64,000 nt of DNA from Gilliamella sp. wkB112 (GTDB lineage: Bacteria > Pseudomonadota > Gammaproteobacteria > Enterobacterales > Orbaceae): positions 62,001 to 126,000 of the forward strand of contig NZ_LZGL01000018.1 of the NCBI RefSeq assembly GCF_001690685.1, given 5' to 3'. Positions 9,014 through 17,754 of this stretch are shown here, one piece after another. The translations under genes were made by a program, and so were the position numbers. The notes beneath the pieces are model-generated. The model was given only the letters and a program-made list of their open reading frames with translations, was not told the origin of the DNA and did not search any database. Each line of letters begins with the position of its first letter. The stretch's first letter is position 1.

Positions 9014-11341
9014 CTAGAATCTATACGATACACTAGCTTTAAAGTTACGACCTAAACCATAAGTGTTTTCACCTAGATAAAGCCTGTAATCTTTGTTAAA
9101 TAAATTATCAACAGCTAATTTAACTTCGGCTTTAGGTAAAAAAGTTGGTTGCCAACTAGCAAATAAGTTGTGTAATGAATAACCTGATGATTCTCCTAAT
9201 GCATAAGACTTGAGATATTTGCGGCCTGTTCGGTCTTGTTTTCTAACAAATTGTCCATTCCAGCCAGCTCTTATATTCCATTCTGGAATTTTAAAACCTG
9301 TAGTTAGTGTAGCTGTTGTAGGTGCAATTGTTGCGACTTCGGTTTTTTTATTCATCCATAGTGATTGCGGAACATGGTCTCTAGTACCTTTTTGAATTGA
9401 ATAAGTCCCACTAGCAAACCAATATTTACTATCATAATAACTTTCTAATTCAAATCCTTTTATCACCATTTTTCCTGGAACATTATGATAATTTGATAGT
9501 CCTAAAGGACAATATTTACCCGGACCACAAATAGAATTATCATATCCACGAGTTATAAATATCTCATTTTTTACTTGTTGCCTAAAAAATGTACTTCTAA
9601 CTTGTAGTTTATCCGCATCAAATAAAAGATTTTTAAAATCTAAAATATTACCAGCTCTAATTGACATATTACGTTCTTTTTTCAAATTTCGACTTGTTGC
9701 TGAAATTTTACCTGAACCGCCGTATTTAGGAGTAAATTGGACTTCATAACTTTCATCAATGGTTGGAGCTTGCCATGCATAACTAACATCGCCAAAAAAG
9801 CCAACATTTTGCGTTGCTTGCCAATAAGTACCAAATCTAGGAGTCCAACCAGTATAAGTAACTGGTGAATAGTTATGTCCAAAGCGAGGATCTGGATCAC
9901 TATAAGCAGGAGCATAATTCTTTTTACCATGATTGCGTACATAATCATATCTAAGACTTGGTGTTAATACAAAATCACTTATGGATTGTTCATCTTGGAT
10001 ATAAAAACTATAATTCTGTTGCTTACCTGAGGGCATATAGGCTGGTTGGAAGTAACCGTAATTATGGCTCGCTTTCTTCTTATAAGAATTTAAATACATT
10101 AGAGTATCGCGATCGTGTAAATGAGCTTGTGTACCAATTTTAAGTGCATGATCAATTGGACCCGTAGTAAAAATACTAATATTTTCTAATTCTACAGTTT
10201 TATCAGTATAACTGACCCAACTTTCATTCCCCATGGTACCTAGTGATGCAATCGCATCATATTTAGCTGGACGGGTATCGTGTTGTTTAGTTTTTGAATA
10301 TGTTGCCTGTAAAGTTAAATTAATTAATGGATTATAAGTAGGTTGATAATTCCATTTAAATTGAGCCGAATCGTCAGTTTGATCACGATTAACCAATTTT
10401 CTTAACCAAGCACCTTTATAACCATATTTTTTAATTTGAGCTGGAGTAGGAGGATTCATTTTTTCAACATATTTTGATGCCCACGGTTGCCATGAATCAC
10501 GTTTAGAGCGAATGCCTGATACGGTAAAAGTATGTTCTTCATTGGGCCTAAAGTTGAATTTCCCCATATAAGTATCCATATCATCTTCAGAAAATACAAA
10601 GCGAGAACCATCAGCTCGTTTAAAATTACCACTATCGCGATTATTGTAGTAAAAAAGAGCATCAAACATATCATCCTCAGTTTTTCCATAAACAGCACCT
10701 GTAACCATATTTTGATGATTATTAGAATGGAAACCATATTTAACTAATGCCCCAACAAGTTGATTTGGATCTAATAAGTCAGTAGCATCTTTAGTTTCCA
10801 TTCTAATTGCACCACCAAATCCACCATTACCAAATTTGACATCATGAGGACCTTTGTTTACTTCAATATTTTTAAGTAACTCTGGTTCCACAAAAACTGA
10901 TCCTTGTCGATATTTTTGAAATCCTTTTTGTGCACCATCAACAATTATTTTTACATCTTCAACTTTTTCAAATCCCCAAATGTTTAATGTTTGACCTCCA
11001 GGCCTAATTGATCCTGAAGCACTAACACCAGGTAAAGTGTTCAATAATTCAGCAACATTATCGGCCTGTTTTTGTTCTATTAGACCTGAAGATACTGTAG
11101 AACGGCCAGCAATAACACTATTTATTTTTTTTAATTCATTTTGGGAATTTGATCTAGCTGTAACGGTAATGACATCATCAATATCTTCATTTGTATTTGT
11201 ATTAGTTTTATTTTTGTTGCTTTGTTGTAAATGCTCTTGTCCATTTACTTTTTTAGTATCCATATTATCTCTAGCCAATTGTTCAGCTTGTAGAGAAGTA
11301 CTTAGAAAAAATAATAATATACCTGCCTTCTTATAATCCAT
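9014..11341 (-). CDS. TonB-dependent outer-membrane receptor, probably heme/hemoglobin type
   Basis: 775 residues: signal peptide (1-19), an N-terminal stretch rich in N/T/K, a TonB-box-like DDVITVTAR near residue 55, a plug domain (LLNTLPGVSASGSIRPGG, IIVDGAQKGFQKYRQGS, VNKGPHDVKFGNGGFGGAI) and a beta-barrel ending in the aromatic C-terminus ASVSYRF. The plug and barrel resemble the hemoglobin/heme receptor subgroup, but I do not see its FRAP and NPNL motifs, so the ligand is uncertain. A near-ideal Fur box lies about 75 bases upstream, indicating iron repression. No tonB, exbBD or heme transporter genes are nearby. Confidence 0.85.
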   Translation of the reverse strand: MDYKKAGILLFFLSTSLQAEQLARDNMDTKKVNGQEHLQQSNKNKTNTNTNEDIDDVITVTARSNSQNELKKINSVIAGRSTVSSGLIEQKQADNVAELLNTLPGVSASGSIRPGGQTLNIWGFEKVEDVKIIVDGAQKGFQKYRQGSVFVEPELLKNIEVNKGPHDVKFGNGGFGGAIRMETKDATDLLDPNQLVGALVKYGFHSNNHQNMVTGAVYGKTEDDMFDALFYYNNRDSGNFKRADGSRFVFSEDDMDTYMGKFNFRPNEEHTFTVSGIRSKRDSWQPWASKYVEKMNPPTPAQIKKYGYKGAWLRKLVNRDQTDDSAQFKWNYQPTYNPLINLTLQATYSKTKQHDTRPAKYDAIASLGTMGNESWVSYTDKTVELENISIFTTGPIDHALKIGTQAHLHDRDTLMYLNSYKKKASHNYGYFQPAYMPSGKQQNYSFYIQDEQSISDFVLTPSLRYDYVRNHGKKNYAPAYSDPDPRFGHNYSPVTYTGWTPRFGTYWQATQNVGFFGDVSYAWQAPTIDESYEVQFTPKYGGSGKISATSRNLKKERNMSIRAGNILDFKNLLFDADKLQVRSTFFRQQVKNEIFITRGYDNSICGPGKYCPLGLSNYHNVPGKMVIKGFELESYYDSKYWFASGTYSIQKGTRDHVPQSLWMNKKTEVATIAPTTATLTTGFKIPEWNIRAGWNGQFVRKQDRTGRKYLKSYALGESSGYSLHNLFASWQPTFLPKAEVKLAVDNLFNKDYRLYLGENTYGLGRNFKASVSYRF

Positions 11342-11404
11342 ACTTAATTCCTTTCATGTAACTTTTTAAATTATTTGAATATTAATAAAAGATTGACCAT
11401 TAAC

Positions 11405-11441
11405 CCTAAAAAAGATAATGATAATCATTATCTTTTTTAGG
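11405..11441. promoter_or_regulatory. Fur box inside a 37-bp perfect palindrome
   Basis: The core GATAATGATAATCATTATC at 11414-11432 is identical to the classical 19-bp Fur consensus. The symmetry extends through A6/T6 tracts to CCT/AGG on the outside, so all 37 bases are palindromic around 11423. It sits about 75 bases upstream of the receptor start. It could also fold as an AT-rich terminator for the gene ending at 11549. Confidence 0.92.
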
Positions 11442-11548
11442 AGCGTGATTATATTTACTTTGGTTACAAATAGAAAGGGAAATATAGATTTAAATATTTA
11501 GTATCAGAGATATCAAAAATTAATTAATTATAAATCAAATAATAATAT

Positions 11549-11902
11549 CTATTGTGGACTTAGGCGATAACCGGCTGATTGTATGCTATCTTTTTTCACC
11601 CAACCCGATATATCTTCAGGATGGTCTTTTAAAAAGTATATAGCATAATAAAAATTACCATAATCAGAATATACAATTAGCGTAGAAATTTCATCAGATC
11701 GCAACAACGTATCGGTTCGACAAGCTTCATTAGGGGCTGAATATAAGTAATCCTTTTCACCATTGTTGTTTTTTAGTTGGTAGGTTTCGAGAGGAGAAAT
11801 CATCACACTATTTTCTGTAGCTTGTTGATTTAATAATTCACAATCGGTAGCAGTGGCAAAAAAAGAGGTTGATAACAGTACCAAATACCATATCTTTCTC
11901 AT
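11549..11902 (-). CDS. small secreted protein, SH3-like
   Basis: 117 residues with a cleavable signal peptide (MRKIWYLVLLSTSFFATATD). The mature part has two cysteines (CELL, EACRTD) that may form a disulfide. Its C-terminal FYYAIYFLKDHPEDISGWV is the kind of strand pattern found in bacterial SH3-like domains. Function unknown. It precedes the receptor gene on the same strand, but the Fur-controlled promoter lies between them, so the two are probably separate units. Confidence 0.6.
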   Translation of the reverse strand: MRKIWYLVLLSTSFFATATDCELLNQQATENSVMISPLETYQLKNNNGEKDYLYSAPNEACRTDTLLRSDEISTLIVYSDYGNFYYAIYFLKDHPEDISGWVKKDSIQSAGYRLSPQ

Positions 11903-11990
11903 GTTAAATTCCTTAAAGGTAAATTCGGTACCTTGTTTTTCTCAATTATAATAGTAAAATTCCCAATTATTTCTTAAACCATTATGCACT

Positions 11991-13373
11991 GTGCCTAGTT
12001 ATTCATCCATAAAAAAACACCTGCATCTTTTTCATAAGATTAAACGTATCCAAGAAAAAGCGCCTTTGATGGTGCTAATTATTGCTGGGGTTATAGGAAC
12101 CATTACCGGTATTATTGGGGTAATGTTTCAATATGCTGTCAATTGGGTTATCAGCATCCGCAAATTATTAATACTACATTTATTTGATAATATTTGGTTA
12201 ACTTACTTAGCCATTTTTTGCATAACCGGAGCTATGGGGCTATTTGCCTACTATTTAGTTGAACGCTGGGCACCGGAATCGGGTGGTTCAGGTATTCCGG
12301 AAATTGAAGGTGCCTTAATGAACTTACGCCCAGTACGCTGGCGTTATGTATTGCCGGTTAAATTTATAGGCGGACTCGGGGCTTTAGGTTCGGGTATGGT
12401 GTTAGGGCGTGAAGGCCCAACTGTGCAAATTGGTGGTAATGTTGGCGCCATGATTTGTGATCTTCTTAAAATTAAAAATATTGCTTATCGACATACTTTT
12501 TTAGCCACGGGTGCTGCCGCCGGGATCACTGCCGCCTTTAATGCTCCCCTCGCTGGTATTTTATTTATTATTGAAGAAATGCGGCCACAATTTCGTTATA
12601 GTTTAACCTCCATTAAAGCCATATTTGTCGGTGTGATTATGGCAAGCATTATGTACCAATTTCTATTTAATCAAACCTCCGTGTTTCAAATTGGTCATTT
12701 TAATGCCGTACCGATTCAATCATTATGGCTGTATTTAATTTTAGGAGCACTATTTGGCGGTATTGGAGTAATTTCTAATAAATGTATATTACTGATGCAA
12801 GACCGTTATCGACAATTTTATCAACGCAAATCATATAATTTTTTAGCCACTGGCTTTCTGCTGGCGGGTATTTTTGGCGTAACTAGCTTCATTTTGCCAG
12901 AAATAACTGGTAGCGGATTTGATTTTATTCCTGACGCAACTTTTGGTAAATATGCTATTGGTACGTTATTTTTGATCTTATTGATGCGTTTTATTACCAC
13001 AGTTTTATGTTTCAGTTCCGGTGCACCCGGTGGCATTTTTGCACCAACTTTAGCTCTCGGTACCACAATTGGGATTGTTTTTGGGTTATTCACTCAACAA
13101 ATTTTCCCCAATTATCGTATTGAACTAGGAGCTTGCGCTATTATCGGCATGGGAGGTTTATTTGCCGCCACCGTGCGGGCTCCATTAACTGGCATTGTAT
13201 TGGTGATGGAAATGTCAGATAACTATCAGCTAATATTACCAATGATTATTACTTGTTTAGGCGCAACCCTAATTGCCCAAGCATTAGGTGGAGTACCGCT
13301 CTACTCGGCTATATTAGAGCGGATTTTATTAAGAAGTAAGTCAGTTGAAGCTGAAAAAACAGAACAAACGTAA
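11991..13373 (+). CDS. clcA: H+/Cl- exchange transporter ClcA
   Basis: 460 residues matching E. coli ClcA. The chloride-selectivity loops are present: GGSGIPEIEGAL near residue 98, LGREGPTVQIGGN with the gating glutamate near 142, SSGAPGGIFAPTLALG, and LYSAILER with the inner tyrosine. FIIEEMRPQFRY holds the proton-pathway glutamate, so it should be a proton-coupled antiporter rather than a channel; E. coli uses it in acid resistance. The start is GTG; no in-frame ATG gives the family N-terminus. Divergent from the SH3-like gene. Confidence 0.93.
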   Translation: MPSYSSIKKHLHLFHKIKRIQEKAPLMVLIIAGVIGTITGIIGVMFQYAVNWVISIRKLLILHLFDNIWLTYLAIFCITGAMGLFAYYLVERWAPESGGSGIPEIEGALMNLRPVRWRYVLPVKFIGGLGALGSGMVLGREGPTVQIGGNVGAMICDLLKIKNIAYRHTFLATGAAAGITAAFNAPLAGILFIIEEMRPQFRYSLTSIKAIFVGVIMASIMYQFLFNQTSVFQIGHFNAVPIQSLWLYLILGALFGGIGVISNKCILLMQDRYRQFYQRKSYNFLATGFLLAGIFGVTSFILPEITGSGFDFIPDATFGKYAIGTLFLILLMRFITTVLCFSSGAPGGIFAPTLALGTTIGIVFGLFTQQIFPNYRIELGACAIIGMGGLFAATVRAPLTGIVLVMEMSDNYQLILPMIITCLGATLIAQALGGVPLYSAILERILLRSKSVEAEKTEQT

Positions 13374-13391
13374 TTCGTTTTGGTCTTTTAA

Positions 13392-14012
13392 TTAACCCTT
13401 TTGTTCACCAAATCCTTCACCATAGAACATCAAGCCACTACCACCGCGTGGAATAGACTGGTGAAATTGATGTAAGGCTGTTTTTTGTTGCTGCTGTTGA
13501 TTGGCCTTATATTGGCAGAGTTTATGTAACAGTAATAATTTAGCTAATCGTTTATTGGCATGTTGGCTGCGTTCCGTTTGTACTTTGACACTTATACCGG
13601 TTGCAATATGGGTTGCCCGCACCGCTGATTCGGTTTTGTTTACATGCTGCCCCCCAGCACCCGATGATTTCATAGTCGAAAATTCAATTGCACTATCCGT
13701 GATTGGTACAGGATTAGGTAAGCAAGTTACACCAATAAACCAATTTTTACGTTTATGCTTAGGTCGATAGGGGCTTTGGCAAACCCATTGTAAAGTGCCT
13801 TGCCAACGCGCACTCAATTGATCTTTTTGCTCCCCTTCTATTGCAATGAGTACTGAGCGAAAGGTGCCGGATTTTTCACTCGGCACCGCTTCCAATATAT
13901 CTGCAGACACATTTAATGCTAACGCTTCTTGCATAAATTGATTTACTGCCTTAGCCACCGCTAAAGTGCACTCATCCGGACCTTTTGCCGCAGAAAAATA
14001 TAATAATGTCAT
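13392..14012 (-). CDS. prfH: peptide chain release factor homologue PrfH
   Basis: 206-residue class I release factor relative with the catalytic GGQ in SSGAGGQHVNKTESAVRATH and the basic helix after it (TERSQHANKRLAKLLLLHKL). It lacks the codon-recognition domain of RF1/RF2. Published work on the bacterial PrfH/RtcB pair shows PrfH releasing peptides from ribosomes damaged in the decoding centre so that RtcB can re-ligate the 16S rRNA. The ATG overlaps the rtcB stop as TGATG and has a strong AGGGGG SD inside rtcB, implying coupled translation. Confidence 0.9.
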   Translation of the reverse strand: MTLLYFSAAKGPDECTLAVAKAVNQFMQEALALNVSADILEAVPSEKSGTFRSVLIAIEGEQKDQLSARWQGTLQWVCQSPYRPKHKRKNWFIGVTCLPNPVPITDSAIEFSTMKSSGAGGQHVNKTESAVRATHIATGISVKVQTERSQHANKRLAKLLLLHKLCQYKANQQQQQKTALHQFHQSIPRGGSGLMFYGEGFGEQKG

Positions 14013-15100
14013 CAATTTTCCCCCTGCGTTTTATAGGTCAATATAGGGGTAAGTTGGGCAATAACAGTAATAATATTGGCTTGTTGCATTGACTCAATCA
14101 CACTATCGATTGATTTATATGCTTGGGGTGCTTCTTCAAAAATTAAACTATTATCAGCACAAATAACGCGACTACCTAGTTTAGTACGCATCATATCATT
14201 TACACTATAGCGATTTTCTAGTTTACCCTTACAATCAGCACGTCGCCATTTACGCCCGGCACCGTGCGCTAATGAAAGTAACAGATCTTCACTCGGTATT
14301 GGCTTGACTAAATAGCTGTAATCACCGCGTGAACCCGGTACAATCACAATTTCGTCCATGGCTGATGATGCACCTTTACGGTGTAACCAATAATCTTGCT
14401 CAGCTAAAGTAACTTTTTGCAAAAAATTATGACAGACATTAAGTACTTCATGCCCTTGAGTATTAAGGTTTGTCATGAGCCTTTGCGCCACAATTTGCCG
14501 ATTTAATATGGCAAAATTTACCGCATTATCATGTTTAGCTAAATAATCTAGTGCTTCAGGACTATTTTCAACTAAACCTTGATAACCAAAGCGCGCTAAT
14601 TGCTTTTGTAAAATAGCATGCCCGAGTCCTCTGGAACCCGAATGCACCAATAAAAACAACTTCTTAGCATTAAGCTGGTAATGATTAAAAAGTTGTTCAT
14701 TATAAACTTGGCTTACTTTTTGCAGCTCAGCAAAATGATTGCCACCGCCAATCGTACCAAGATTATAGTTATGACGGCTATCAGGCTGATCGATATTACC
14801 AATACGGCGTTCAAGTTTATCGATACTTAATTTCGCTAAATTAATATCGGTTTGCCAAAAAGCCATTCCACAACCGATATCACTCCCTATCAACACCGGA
14901 TAAATAAGTCCATGACTTAAATATGCTGCTCCGATAGGGTAACCTTGCCCCGGATGTAAATCTGGCATTCCAACAACTTTGATCATATTTGGTAAATCTG
15001 CCGTTGCTTGTAATTGTTCGATAGCCAAGCCATCAATCCAAGTATTTTTTGACGCTATCCAAAATGTTTTTTCAGATAGCGCTTTAATAGAATTGTCCAT
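14012..15100 (-). CDS. rtcB: RNA ligase RtcB, PrfH-associated type
   Basis: 362-residue RtcB-family GTP-dependent ligase that joins 3'-phosphate (or 2',3'-cyclic phosphate) to 5'-OH RNA ends. Metal and GMP sites are visible: MPDLHPGQGYPIGAAY, IGSDIGCGMAFW, GTIGGGNHFAEL, HSGSRGLGHAIL and AHGAGRKW, whose histidine would carry the guanylate. It is shorter than the roughly 408-residue housekeeping RtcB, as expected for the PrfH-linked subgroup. The ATG at 15100 has a GGA 7 bases upstream and fits better than the one 12 bases earlier. There is no rtcA or rtcR here. Confidence 0.9.
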   Translation of the reverse strand: MDNSIKALSEKTFWIASKNTWIDGLAIEQLQATADLPNMIKVVGMPDLHPGQGYPIGAAYLSHGLIYPVLIGSDIGCGMAFWQTDINLAKLSIDKLERRIGNIDQPDSRHNYNLGTIGGGNHFAELQKVSQVYNEQLFNHYQLNAKKLFLLVHSGSRGLGHAILQKQLARFGYQGLVENSPEALDYLAKHDNAVNFAILNRQIVAQRLMTNLNTQGHEVLNVCHNFLQKVTLAEQDYWLHRKGASSAMDEIVIVPGSRGDYSYLVKPIPSEDLLLSLAHGAGRKWRRADCKGKLENRYSVNDMMRTKLGSRVICADNSLIFEEAPQAYKSIDSVIESMQQANIITVIAQLTPILTYKTQGEN

Positions 15101-15708
15101 ATACCAATCCATTTAATAAATATTATTGTTTTTGTGTTACCCAATTTATGTAAAAAGATCGATATTTGAATAATTTGAAATCTACAAAATAATAATATTC
15201 AAATATTAAATAAAATTTAGTAGTTACAATATGACTATATATTACCTAAACCAAATCATATGATTCGCATCAACAGATAAAGTCGTTTTTACATAAAAAG
15301 TGTAGATAGATTGGCAGGCTAAGATCAGCAGAATGAATTGAAATAAAAATTGAGAGGAATAAATACTCAACTATTGTGCGATAAGCCTGCAAAGATTAGT
15401 TAAATAAATCATAATTAATTCTCCTTTACAGTTAACAACGGTGCGTATAATAGTCAGCTTTGTCATAATTGTAAATAGTTTGTTTCGATTATTTTTCATT
15501 ACATTATAAGTAAAATGTTATTTTTGGATTTACCATTGCCTTTAAATTTGAATTAGTAACTATTATTAAAAATTTAGATAAATTAGTGGTGAAAAACAAA
15601 ATTAGGATTTGTGGGAGGGAAGTAATAAATATCCCAATAAAACTATTAGGATATTTAAATCATACACAATCAAAAGCACATGTTATTTTTGATTGTGTAT
15701 TAATCACA
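15101..15708. other. long non-coding stretch upstream of rtcB-prfH
   Basis: About 600 bases without a credible gene. It holds a 12-bp palindrome AATCATATGATT at 15254-15265; a nested inverted repeat at 15314-15390 (outer GCAGGCT/AGCCTGC, inner TTGAG/CTCAA); a plus-strand promoter-like TTTACA-15-TATAAT at about 15425-15451; a short stem AATATCC/GGATATT near 15628-15656; and the 14-bp hairpin at 15662-15700. The first two lie in what would be the rtcB leader or promoter region. Confidence 0.5.
15662..15700 (-). terminator. 14-bp hairpin after the lipoprotein gene at 15709
   Basis: ATACACAATCAAAA pairs perfectly with TTTTGATTGTGTAT across an 11-base loop, ending 8 bases from the stop codon. There is no clean T-run, but position and stem length fit a terminator. 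Confidence 0.6.
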
Positions 15709-16368
15709 TTAATTTTCAGAGTCAGAATAATCACTTAGTTTCTTGGTATTAGCCAGGAAACTAATTTTTGTTTTCAAACCTGCGTCTTGCATATGTTTGA
15801 AAAAATCATCTTCGCTAAATATTTTGGTCTTAACAGCTTTAGATTTAAATTTTTTGAGTTTTACGCTATCAGGAATTGGTTCATCCAGGAAATAATCCCA
15901 TTTATACTCATCTTTATTAATAAATAAACTATTAACTGGCATAAATGGAGCTTCTATCTCTTGTAATTCGCCATCGATAATTGCTTGAGTTGTATAATTT
16001 ATATCATCTTTTTTGCCAGAACCACTTTTAATCGTGTCACTTATAGCGCCCAAAAGAGAATCTTTTTTATATTCTATTTTATAAATTACATAGTTACTTA
16101 AAGTAGGATTAATAATTGCAAAAGATTTTATTGGTTCAATATTAAAATTAACCGTGTCATTATTATAAGACAAGTTATGTTTACCAGATTCAAATTTATA
16201 ATTGGCGCCTGATTTTGCTGGTATTGCTAATTTCTTACCATCAATTGCAATTTTAATTTCAGTTGCAGTAGGATTGTCAATCCAATATTCAATGGATTTA
16301 GATTCAAAACAACCGACCAAAGCAAAGCTACAAATTAGTAGTAAAAAATATTTTATTTTTTTCATCAC
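15709..16368 (-). CDS. lipoprotein of unknown function
   Basis: 219 residues with a lipobox at LVGC after a 19-residue signal peptide. The residue after the cysteine is Phe, so outer-membrane sorting is not excluded. The first 100 mature residues are short beta-like strands (IEYWIDNPTATEIKIAIDGK, a possible immunoglobulin-like fold), followed by a lysine-rich tail. I do not recognise a family. Two adjacent ATG codons can start it. Confidence 0.65.
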   Translation of the reverse strand: MMKKIKYFLLLICSFALVGCFESKSIEYWIDNPTATEIKIAIDGKKLAIPAKSGANYKFESGKHNLSYNNDTVNFNIEPIKSFAIINPTLSNYVIYKIEYKKDSLLGAISDTIKSGSGKKDDINYTTQAIIDGELQEIEAPFMPVNSLFINKDEYKWDYFLDEPIPDSVKLKKFKSKAVKTKIFSEDDFFKHMQDAGLKTKISFLANTKKLSDYSDSEN

Positions 16369-16514
16369 ATTCTTTTATTATAAAAATTAAAAAGGACGCG
16401 AATTCTAACATATTTGTAATCAAATTGTAATTTATGATTAATAATTATACGGTTAATAGTCTTCACCACCCTCAAAGGGTTATAAGCAGCTAACTAAAAC
16501 TAACCGAGTATAAA

Positions 16515-16539
16515 TACCCTAATCGGGATAATTAGGGTA
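16515..16539 (-). terminator. terminator of the MetQ-like gene
   Basis: TACCCTAAT / ATTAGGGTA, a 9-bp stem with a 7-base loop, 20 bases after the stop codon on the minus strand and followed there by TTTAT. Confidence 0.75.
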
Positions 16540-16558
16540 ACAATTGTAATAGATTTAC

Positions 16559-17389
16559 TTACTCCTGCGGCCAAATAAATCGACCTTTAGCATCAGGATC
16601 TTCATTAATAAAATTTTTCAGTTGTGCGGATTGATAAAGTTGTTTAACGTCTTTAGCCCATTGAGTATCTAAATTCTGTTTTTTTAACACCACCATGAGT
16701 TCTAAATTTGGTGATAACTGTTCTTGAACTAAAGCATTTTCGGCTGGCACTTTACTTAACCATGCCACCCCACCTGGCATAACTGCATAATCAACTTCGC
16801 TTAATACCCGAGGGATAAGTTCGGATAAAACGGTTTTAAATTGTAAGTTATATTTGTTTTCAGCAATATCATCTATACCTACCGTACCTGACTGAGCTTG
16901 CGGTTTTAAAGTGATCCAATGTAATTTTTGTAATAACAATAATGATCGTGCGGTATTGGAAGGATCTTTAGGAATCACAATGGTTTGTCCTTGTGCAACT
17001 TCATCAATTGAATGGTGAGATTGCGAGAATAAAGCTGCTGAAATCGATGGAATATGAACTAGCGAAACTAAATCATTATTGGTTTCTTTATTATATACAT
17101 CCAAATAAGCTTGATGTTGCGCCGCATTCATATCGATACTACCTTCAACTAAAGCTGTATTTGCATCCCTTAAAGAACTAAAGTTAACCAGTTTAACACC
17201 ATAACCCTTCTTTTCTAACTCAGGTTTAACCACTCGCTCCATTAAAATGTTATGCATGCTCGGTGGCATACCCACAATAATTTCTTTTTTCTGTACTTGT
17301 TCTGCCGGCGAAGAAGTAGATTTTTGCTCGCAGGCAACCAAAGTTAACCCCAAAAGCATAAGAACCACAAGATTAAAGTATTTTTTCAT
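16559..17389 (-). CDS. MetQ/NlpA family substrate-binding lipoprotein
   Basis: 276 residues; lipobox LVAC with Cys20. The core is the NlpA/MetQ type: VGMPPSMHNILMERVVKPEL, DANTALVEGSIDMNAAQHQA, IVIPKDPSNTARSLLLLQ and VDYAVMPGGVAWL. Family members bind methionine for the MetNI importer or act as NlpA-type lipoproteins. No metN or metI lies beside it, so this is an orphan binding protein that must share a transporter elsewhere or do another job. It has its own terminator and is monocistronic. Confidence 0.85.
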   Translation of the reverse strand: MKKYFNLVVLMLLGLTLVACEQKSTSSPAEQVQKKEIIVGMPPSMHNILMERVVKPELEKKGYGVKLVNFSSLRDANTALVEGSIDMNAAQHQAYLDVYNKETNNDLVSLVHIPSISAALFSQSHHSIDEVAQGQTIVIPKDPSNTARSLLLLQKLHWITLKPQAQSGTVGIDDIAENKYNLQFKTVLSELIPRVLSEVDYAVMPGGVAWLSKVPAENALVQEQLSPNLELMVVLKKQNLDTQWAKDVKQLYQSAQLKNFINEDPDAKGRFIWPQE

Positions 17390-17754
17390 TATTTCTCCTT
17401 GATACTTAAGTGTTGGTAAGGTGTAAGCAAATTAATAGATATTTATGATTGTTTCATTATAAAGATGGAACGGCGATCAGCAAATATAAAAAAATTATAT
17501 GGATATTATAATTAGTCATATAAAGGTTGCGACCAGTAGAAAATAGGTATTTAACAAATAGACTCTAATTCAAATAAATTATAACCATATACAAATAACG
17601 CTAGTCAATGTTAAATTATGATTGTTTAATGCTTTTACTAAATGATTATGGTAAAAATTAGTATAAAATTATTATTAATTTATTGAAAGTTGTAAAATTA
17701 TATTACCCCTCCAATTATTTTTAGAGGGGTAAAAATTAGTCTAACAAATTATTA
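17390..17754. other. AT-rich intergenic stretch
   Basis: About 310 bases upstream of the MetQ-like gene before the phosphatase terminator begins. I see no ORF with an RBS, no S-box, and no MetJ-like repeat of AGACGTCT. Apart from the hairpin at 17703-17732 nothing can be named. Confidence 0.4.
17703..17732 (-). terminator. terminator of the acid phosphatase gene
   Basis: TTACCCCTC / GAGGGGTAA, a 9-bp GC-containing stem with a 12-base loop, about 22 bases beyond the stop codon. Confidence 0.7.

Noticed and set aside
9682-11336. Several 60-99 codon frames on both strands inside the TonB-dependent receptor gene
   Set aside because: All are shadows of the 775-codon receptor frame.
15425-15451. 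Plus-strand promoter for an unknown gene or small RNA (TTTACA-15-TATAAT)
   Set aside because: The spacer is short and no plus-strand gene follows for 3 kb; kept only as a note in the gap description.
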